This document shows positions 5,992 through 9,251 of a stretch of 9,251 nucleotides of DNA, piece by piece; position 1 is the first letter of the stretch; each line of letters begins with the position of its first letter. The stretch spans positions 12,983-22,233 of the forward strand of contig DGTM01000004.1 in the NCBI GenBank assembly GCA_002394305.1. Direction: 5' to 3'. The position numbers and the translations under genes were made by a program. The notes below the pieces were generated by a model, which was not told the DNA's origin, did no database searches, and saw only the letters and a list, made by a program, of their open reading frames with translations. Origin of the DNA: Prevotellaceae bacterium UBA4336 (lineage in GTDB: Bacteria; Bacteroidota; Bacteroidia; Bacteroidales; Bacteroidaceae).

Positions 5992-6067
5992 ACTCATCAC
6001 CCACTCGTTACCCATGTATATAGCTGTCACTCAGCCAATTAAGGCCCATTGGTGACGAGTGATGAGT
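5992..6067. repeat. Second large stem-loop followed by a T run
   Basis: ACTCATCAC (5992-6000) pairs perfectly with GTGATGAGT (6059-6067), and CTCGTTACC (6004-6012) pairs with GGTGACGAG (6051-6059) apart from one mismatch. On the plus strand TGTTTTTAATTTTC follows. The shape resembles an intrinsic terminator for rightward transcription, and it lies about 65 bp upstream of the plus-strand promoter at 6131, where it could insulate that promoter. No rightward gene precedes it in the window, so this role is a guess. Confidence 0.5.
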
Positions 6068-6095
6068 GTTTTTAATTTTCTTGCAATTAAAAAAA

Positions 6096-6123
6096 TCTTC
6101 ATTCTTAACTCTTCATTCTTAAT
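6096..6123. repeat. 14-bp tandem duplication at the -33 region
   Basis: TCTTCATTCTTAAC (6096-6109) is followed directly by TCTTCATTCTTAAT (6110-6123). The second copy covers where the -33 element of the promoter at 6131 would lie, so a change in copy number would alter promoter spacing or upstream sequence. Confidence 0.75.
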
Positions 6124-6130
6124 TTTTTTG

Positions 6131-6138
6131 TATCTTTG
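6131..6138 (+). promoter_or_regulatory. Promoter -7 element, probably the original promoter of the LRR gene
   Basis: TATCTTTG is a perfect TAnnTTTG element, preceded by TTTTTTTG and followed by CAACGCA. It points right, and the next rightward gene is the leucine-rich repeat protein at 7624. Without the insertion sequence the leader would be about 150 nt; with it the promoter is about 1.5 kb away and any transcript would run antisense to the transposase. Confidence 0.7.
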
Positions 6139-6170
6139 CAACGCAAATCAATAAAAGTCGATAACATAAA

Positions 6171-6215
6171 CAAAAAGGATTCTGACATAAAGAAGCGTCC
6201 GCTTGAATCTTTTTG
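6171..6215 (+). terminator. Terminator-like hairpin in the leader before the insertion
   Basis: CAAAAAGGATTC (6171-6182) pairs with GAATCTTTTTG (6205-6215) with one bulged G, around an inner stem AAGC-GTCC-GCTT (6193-6204). The T stretch TCTTTTT forms the 3' side, as in an intrinsic terminator or attenuator. It lies 33-77 nt downstream of the 6131 promoter element, within the leader of the LRR gene, with no coding sequence before it. Confidence 0.45.
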
Positions 6216-6265
6216 ACGAAAGAAGTCCAAGTTTTATTGTGTCCTCTTCAAAGCAAAACATTTAA

Positions 6266-6274
6266 TAACTTCTT
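6266..6274. repeat. Target-site duplication, left copy
   Basis: TAACTTCTT directly abuts the left end of the insertion sequence and matches TAACCTCTT at 7601-7609 in 8 of 9 positions. Nine or so base pairs is in the usual range for IS4-family insertions. The mismatch suggests an older insertion or a chance partial match. Confidence 0.6.
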
Positions 6275-6310
6275 CATTAGTGTCCCGTTAAAATTGGGAC
6301 GAGTTAAATA

Positions 6311-7474
6311 TTAATCAAACAACCCCGGAATAAGGGGACCAAGTTGCTCTTTGACATCATTGGAATAAGTCTTATCGAATAGTTCTCTGAGTGGCGTTTT
6401 GTCCGTGAGTGACATGCTGAGGATTTGCAAGACCTCATAGGTCGAGCGTTTCAATTGCATATCATGTTGGACAACGGCTACGAGGCAGTAGGTAGTGATG
6501 GCTGCACTGATCTGTATCCTGACAGCGTTCTCAGTAGTACCCCAGAACTTCTTAATCTTGAGGTGCTGCTTGAGCCACTTGAAGAACAGCTCTATCTGCC
6601 ATCGGTTCTTGTAGAGGTCGGCTATCTGCTGTGCTGTCAAGTCCATCGCGTTGGTCAGGAACATGAACTCCCTGTCCTGCTCTTCGTCATAGTATCTGAC
6701 GAGACGCAGATTCTCAGGATAGTCTTTGCGACTCTTATAGACCGTCAGTTCAATCTTTGCATCTGTGAGAATGTTCTTTGGCAAACGACGCTTCCACCTG
6801 ACACACTTGTACTGTAAATTAGACTTGGCTCTGACAACAAAGAAGGACTCCATCCGCAGTATGCGGTAAAGCTCCTTGAAGTTGTTATATCCTCGGTCAA
6901 ATATATAGTAAGCATCTGTCTCATAGGGAATTTCCTGCATAGCCTTGGAATCATTGACGGAGGCTGTGGTGATGTGGTAGAAGGCAGGCACTTGTGCCTC
7001 CAAGTCATAGAGGACGTGAGCCTTGACACCATCTTTCTTCTTACGAAATTTCGCCCACCAGAACACCGACAGACAGAGCGGTATCGTCGTAGAGTCGAAT
7101 GCATATACCTTGCCTCCGAGCTTGAAGATGTCTGTTGCCCGTTTCTCCCTGGCTTGCGTCATCATGTAGAAGGCAAACTCCTCGAAGATGCGATAGTCAC
7201 GGTTTTGGTTGGCTGTGGCAAGAGTTGTCTTGGCGATGGGCTTTCGCCCCAAACCGAGGTGGAAGCATTTAGACCTGTGGGCTTCAAGAGCCACTATCAC
7301 GTCTCGCAGGCTCTCACGGTTACAGAGTTGTCCGAACATCAGTGCCAGAAGCTGGTTCCAGCAGGTGAGATGCTTGACATAACGATTCCCGTCATACTTG
7401 TCAACAAGGTGGCGGAACTTGTCATAGTCTAAATACTCCAGCAATTGGGCGAATACGTATTTGTCTTTGTTCAT
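6311..7474 (-). CDS. IS4 family transposase with DUF4372-type N-terminus
   Basis: A DDE transposase that cuts and joins the element's ends. From the ATG at 7472-7474 it has 387 residues. The N-terminus (MNKDKYVFAQLLEYL...HLTCWNQLLALMFGQL...RESLRDVI) matches the DUF4372 domain found in many Bacteroidota IS4 transposases. The catalytic residues are Asp127 (AFDSTTIPL), Asp193 (YIFDRGY) and Glu295 in the YREK signature Y288-x2-R291-x3-E295-x6-K302 (YKNRWQIELFFKWLK). All are present with no frameshift, so the enzyme is probably active. An in-frame TTG fifteen bases upstream is a possible start, but it lies about where the transcript should begin, and MNKDKY is the usual family start. The stop is 36 bp from the left end of the element. 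Confidence 0.95.
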   Translation of the reverse strand: MNKDKYVFAQLLEYLDYDKFRHLVDKYDGNRYVKHLTCWNQLLALMFGQLCNRESLRDVIVALEAHRSKCFHLGLGRKPIAKTTLATANQNRDYRIFEEFAFYMMTQAREKRATDIFKLGGKVYAFDSTTIPLCLSVFWWAKFRKKKDGVKAHVLYDLEAQVPAFYHITTASVNDSKAMQEIPYETDAYYIFDRGYNNFKELYRILRMESFFVVRAKSNLQYKCVRWKRRLPKNILTDAKIELTVYKSRKDYPENLRLVRYYDEEQDREFMFLTNAMDLTAQQIADLYKNRWQIELFFKWLKQHLKIKKFWGTTENAVRIQISAAITTYCLVAVVQHDMQLKRSTYEVLQILSMSLTDKTPLRELFDKTYSNDVKEQLGPLIPGLFD

Positions 7475-7497
7475 CTTGCAGCCTTTCAATTTGACTG

Positions 7498-7505
7498 CAA
7501 AAGTA
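7498..7505 (-). promoter_or_regulatory. Transposase promoter -7 element
   Basis: The minus strand reads TACTTTTG, a TAnnTTTG match, 23 bp upstream of the transposase ATG and inside the element's right end. AAAGG in the short leader (on the minus strand) could serve as a ribosome-binding site. It points into the element, so it does not drive the neighbouring LRR gene. Confidence 0.7.
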
Positions 7506-7600
7506 CAAATTCAAATCCGTGCACCCTTAAAACTACTCGTAAAAGACTTTATTTCAGCGATTTCAAAGAACAATTAGTCCACTTTAACGGGACAGTAGTG

Positions 7601-7609
7601 TAACCTCTT
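7601..7609. repeat. Target-site duplication, right copy
   Basis: TAACCTCTT follows the right end of the insertion sequence and pairs with 6266-6274 (8 of 9 identical). Joining the flanks with one copy removed gives a continuous A-rich leader ending AACAAACAAAACAA just before the LRR start codon. Confidence 0.6.
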
Positions 7610-7623
7610 AACAAACAAAACAA

Positions 7624-8901
7624 ATGAAAAAGATTGCATTCTTTATTTTAGTTGCATTGCTACCGGTATTAGCAAGTGCCTATGATGCTGAGATTGAAGG
7701 CATCTATTACAACCTTTCAGGCGACGAAGCCGAAGTGACTTATCGCGATTATAGTTATAATGCCTATTCGGGTGATGTGGTCATTCCCCAGTCTGTCAGT
7801 TACAATGGCCAGACATACCGTGTAACTTCTATCGGCTTTTATGCTTTCCAGAATTGTTCTGATTTGACATCCATCACCTTTCCTGAAGGTTTGACGAGTA
7901 TTGATTCTTGGGCATTCAAGGGTTGTACAGGCCTGACCACCGTCTCCTTGCCTAGAACTCTTACGGATATTGGCAATGGTGCTTTTGACGATTGTACCAA
8001 TCTCGTTTCTGTTAGCTATGATCCTGATGGTGTGCCTCATATTGGCCAATACGTTTTAGATGATACAGCGTGGTATAAAAACCAGCCTGAGGGATTGGTT
8101 TATTTTGGAAAGTCTGTCTATAGGTACAAAGGATATAACGCTCCGACAGAAGTTGTAATTGAAAACGGGACACTATCGATAGCTAGTGGAGCTTTCCACT
8201 ATTGTCCTAAAATAAAATCCCTCATCATCCCCAATAGTGTGAAGTATATCGGAAGCTCAGCTTTCTTTCAAATTGGCGTATCTTCCATTACCCTCCCCGA
8301 AGGCATAACAGAAATATGTGATGAAACATTTGGCGCTTGCGCGTCTTTGACATCCATCACCATTCCTAATAACGTAAAGCGTATTGGACAACATGCTTTC
8401 AATGGGTGTAGCAAACTGGAATCCATCACATTCCCCGATGGCCTGTTGGATGTCGGCAAACAAGCCTTTGCTAATACACCGTGGTATAACAATCAGCCAG
8501 ATGGCGTGGTTTATGCGGGTTCGGTGGCTTATTTATATAAAGGTACTATGCCGGATGGAACCAGCATTGACCTCAAAGAGGGAACCAAGGGAATATCTGC
8601 TGAAGCCTTCTGTTATTACGACGAAATGACTTCTATTACGATTCCCAGTAGCGTGTCATCAATCGGTGCAGGTGCCTTCAAGTATTGCTCAGGCCTGACA
8701 TCTATCAGCCTTCCCGAGGGGCTGACACAAATCGAAGAAGAAACGTTCCGTGGTTGCACAGGTCTAACTTCTGCTACAATTCCTAATGGAGTGACACTAA
8801 TTGATAAAAATGCGTTTTATGGCTGTAGTGGCCTCACTTCCATTATCATTCCTAATGGAGTGACAAGGCTCAATTCCTCTGCTTTCTGGCCTTGTATTTA
8901 G
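7624..8901 (+). CDS. Secreted BspA-like leucine-rich repeat protein, ends inside a repeat
   Basis: The 425-residue protein starts MKKIAFFILVALLPVLASA, a signal peptide with a likely cut after Ala19 (ASA|YDA); there is no lipobox cysteine. From about residue 66 to the end run roughly 13.5 repeats of about 23 residues with the pattern IGxxAFxxCxxLTSITIPxxV, the BspA/LRR_5 type found on surface or secreted proteins of Bacteroidota that bind host or matrix ligands. Two insert modules with WYxNQPxG...VYxGxxxYxYKG occur at about 149-187 and 286-324, exactly 137 residues apart, pointing to an internal duplication. The last repeat breaks off at SSAFWPCI, with no type IX secretion domain or other anchor, so the gene may be truncated or a short family member. 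No further repeat is seen in other frames downstream. The AAACAAAACAA leader supports the ATG at 7624. Base composition is visibly more AT-rich than the left operon, consistent with transfer. Confidence 0.93.
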   Translation: MKKIAFFILVALLPVLASAYDAEIEGIYYNLSGDEAEVTYRDYSYNAYSGDVVIPQSVSYNGQTYRVTSIGFYAFQNCSDLTSITFPEGLTSIDSWAFKGCTGLTTVSLPRTLTDIGNGAFDDCTNLVSVSYDPDGVPHIGQYVLDDTAWYKNQPEGLVYFGKSVYRYKGYNAPTEVVIENGTLSIASGAFHYCPKIKSLIIPNSVKYIGSSAFFQIGVSSITLPEGITEICDETFGACASLTSITIPNNVKRIGQHAFNGCSKLESITFPDGLLDVGKQAFANTPWYNNQPDGVVYAGSVAYLYKGTMPDGTSIDLKEGTKGISAEAFCYYDEMTSITIPSSVSSIGAGAFKYCSGLTSISLPEGLTQIEEETFRGCTGLTSATIPNGVTLIDKNAFYGCSGLTSIIIPNGVTRLNSSAFWPCI

Positions 8902-9000
8902 AGTCCTCTAAACAACCATAAACAATGAAAAACACATAGAGATAAACCTCTGTATATCAACTACTTTTAGATTTTAACACTTCGGACTTGCTTTTTGGTG
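8902..9000 (+). other. Spacer after the LRR gene, little structure
   Basis: AT-rich sequence with one weak stem, AGAG-ATAAAC-CTCT (about 8936-8949), without a T run. No coding frame or clear terminator is visible. The end of this stretch holds TTTG (8994-8997), the -33 element of the promoter that follows. Confidence 0.4.
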
Positions 9001-9003
9001 GTT

Positions 9004-9055
9004 CTCAAAAATCCGCTTATCTTTGCAACGCATTTCTACCGCGGAGAATTTTGAG
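9004..9055. repeat. Imperfect dyad straddling the downstream promoter
   Basis: CTCAAAAATCCGC (9004-9016) and GCGGAGAATTTTGAG (9041-9055) are inverted copies except for a small internal difference, with CTCAAAA/TTTTGAG and CCGC/GCGG as the perfect parts. The -7 element lies in the loop, so the dyad could bind a regulator or fold in the early transcript. Confidence 0.55.
9018..9025 (+). promoter_or_regulatory. Promoter -7 element for a gene beyond the window
   Basis: TATCTTTG is preceded by TTTG at 8994-8997 with 20 bp between, a good match to the Bacteroidota -33/-7 pair. It shares the 15-bp string TATCTTTGCAACGCA with the promoter at 6131. No rightward gene start is convincing in the remaining 225 bp, so the leader is long or the region belongs to a dispersed repeat. 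Confidence 0.7.
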
Positions 9056-9080
9056 GGCTTTTATTTTGCCATCTCGTGGA

Positions 9081-9120
9081 CAAGGTTGACAAAGGTTGAC
9101 AAAAGTGTACAACGGTTGAC
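9081..9120. repeat. Four-unit 10-bp phased repeat (GGTTGAC type)
   Basis: Consecutive 10-mers CAAGGTTGAC, AAAGGTTGAC, AAAAGTGTAC and AACGGTTGAC occur without a gap; the preceding GTGGAC is a possible fifth. The 10-bp period puts each TTGAC on the same face of the helix. All frames across the array are not convincingly coding. Confidence 0.8.
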
Positions 9121-9184
9121 TGATGAACGAGAGGGAAAGGAGCAAGGAAGTGACCTCATTTGAAAGACGCAACATCGTGGAATG

Positions 9185-9224
9185 AGTTGACAAGGATTGT
9201 CAATGATTGACGAAAGTTCACTCC
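9185..9224. repeat. Second 10-bp phased repeat cluster
   Basis: Units GTTGACAAGG, ATTGTCAATG, ATTGACGAAA and GTTCACTCCG again start every 10 bp and share the RTTGAC-like word with the cluster at 9081-9120, from which they are separated by about 65 bp of unrelated sequence. Confidence 0.65.
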
Positions 9225-9251
9225 GTGGCGGTTTGCATGAAATTGATTGTA

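Larger units (their letters stand above)
6275..7600 (-). mobile_element. Complete IS4-family insertion sequence, 1326 bp
   Basis: The terminal repeats CATTAGTGTCCCGTTAAA (6275-6292) and, on the opposite strand, CACTACTGTCCCGTTAAA (7583-7600) match in 16 of 18 positions. They enclose one intact transposase gene on the minus strand. Both ends also fold on themselves (GTCCC/GGGAC at 6282-6300, and GTCC/GGAC at the right end). The flanks form a 9-bp near-duplication. If only the strictly identical part is taken as the inverted repeat, the ends would be 6281 and 7594 and the clean duplication is lost, which is why the wider limits are preferred. The element looks functional and lies in the leader of the LRR gene, in the opposite orientation to it. 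Confidence 0.88.

Noticed and set aside
5919..6067. Attachment or resolution site of an integrated element
   Set aside because: No integrase or recombinase other than the IS4 transposase is present, and the repeats are better explained as an intergenic repeat cluster.
7475..7489. TTG start for the transposase 15 bp upstream of the ATG
   Set aside because: It lies about where transcription should begin from the -7 element at 7498, and family members start MNKDKY.
8902..8990. Frameshifted continuation of the LRR gene after its stop
   Set aside because: No LRR pattern is readable in the other two forward frames; the sequence is AT-rich spacer with early stops.
9017..9175. Minus-strand frame of 52 codons starting ATG TTG CGT and ending at the 9018 promoter
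   Set aside because: It reads through the dyad, the -7 element and the 10-bp repeats, has no ribosome-binding site or recognisable domain, and ends in codons dictated by the promoter sequence. It is more likely a chance frame in repeat DNA.

Overview
The window looks like a chromosomal segment from a Bacteroidota member, most likely Prevotella or a close relative. Four things point there. Gene starts are preceded by the Bacteroidota -7 element TAnnTTTG rather than sigma70 boxes. Ribosome-binding sites are mostly absent. One gene encodes a DUF4923-type lipoprotein and another a BspA-like leucine-rich repeat protein. The queuine tRNA-ribosyltransferase is of the Bacteroidota form without zinc cysteines. 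The genus is an inference; no rRNA or tRNA is present to test it.

Left block (1-5700, genes all on the minus strand). Reading in the direction of transcription from about 5590 leftwards: tgt (tRNA queuosine modification), an LptF/LptG-family permease (lipopolysaccharide export), a DEAD-box RNA helicase, an RluA-family pseudouridine synthase and a DUF4923 lipoprotein. Spacers are 22, 81, 32 and 65 nt, so one transcription unit is plausible. It is driven by a promoter that almost touches the tgt start codon and perhaps by a second one about 90 bp upstream. Three of the five genes act on RNA. Downstream of the last gene (1-240) are a large inverted repeat with two inner hairpins and a tandem array of five 22-bp units, each with a dyad or the relic of one.

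Middle block (5580-6274, no gene). This divergent intergenic region is packed with repeats: a five-unit array spaced at exactly 22 bp whose last two units share a skeleton with the array at the window start, several long inverted repeats, and a good plus-strand promoter at 6131 with a long leader.

Mobile element (6275-7600). A complete IS4-family insertion sequence with an intact YREK/DDE transposase on the minus strand has 18-bp imperfect terminal repeats and a 9-bp near-perfect target duplication. It sits in the 5' leader of the next gene and so separates that gene from its probable promoter by 1.3 kb.

Right block (7601-9251). A secreted BspA-like leucine-rich repeat protein ends abruptly inside a repeat. 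It is followed by a gene-free stretch with a second strong plus-strand promoter inside a dyad and two clusters of 10-bp-phased TTGAC-like repeats. The gene served by that promoter would lie beyond the window. I see no CRISPR array, no tRNA or rRNA and no clear defence or secretion system. The most unusual content is the phased repeats and the insertion in the leader.
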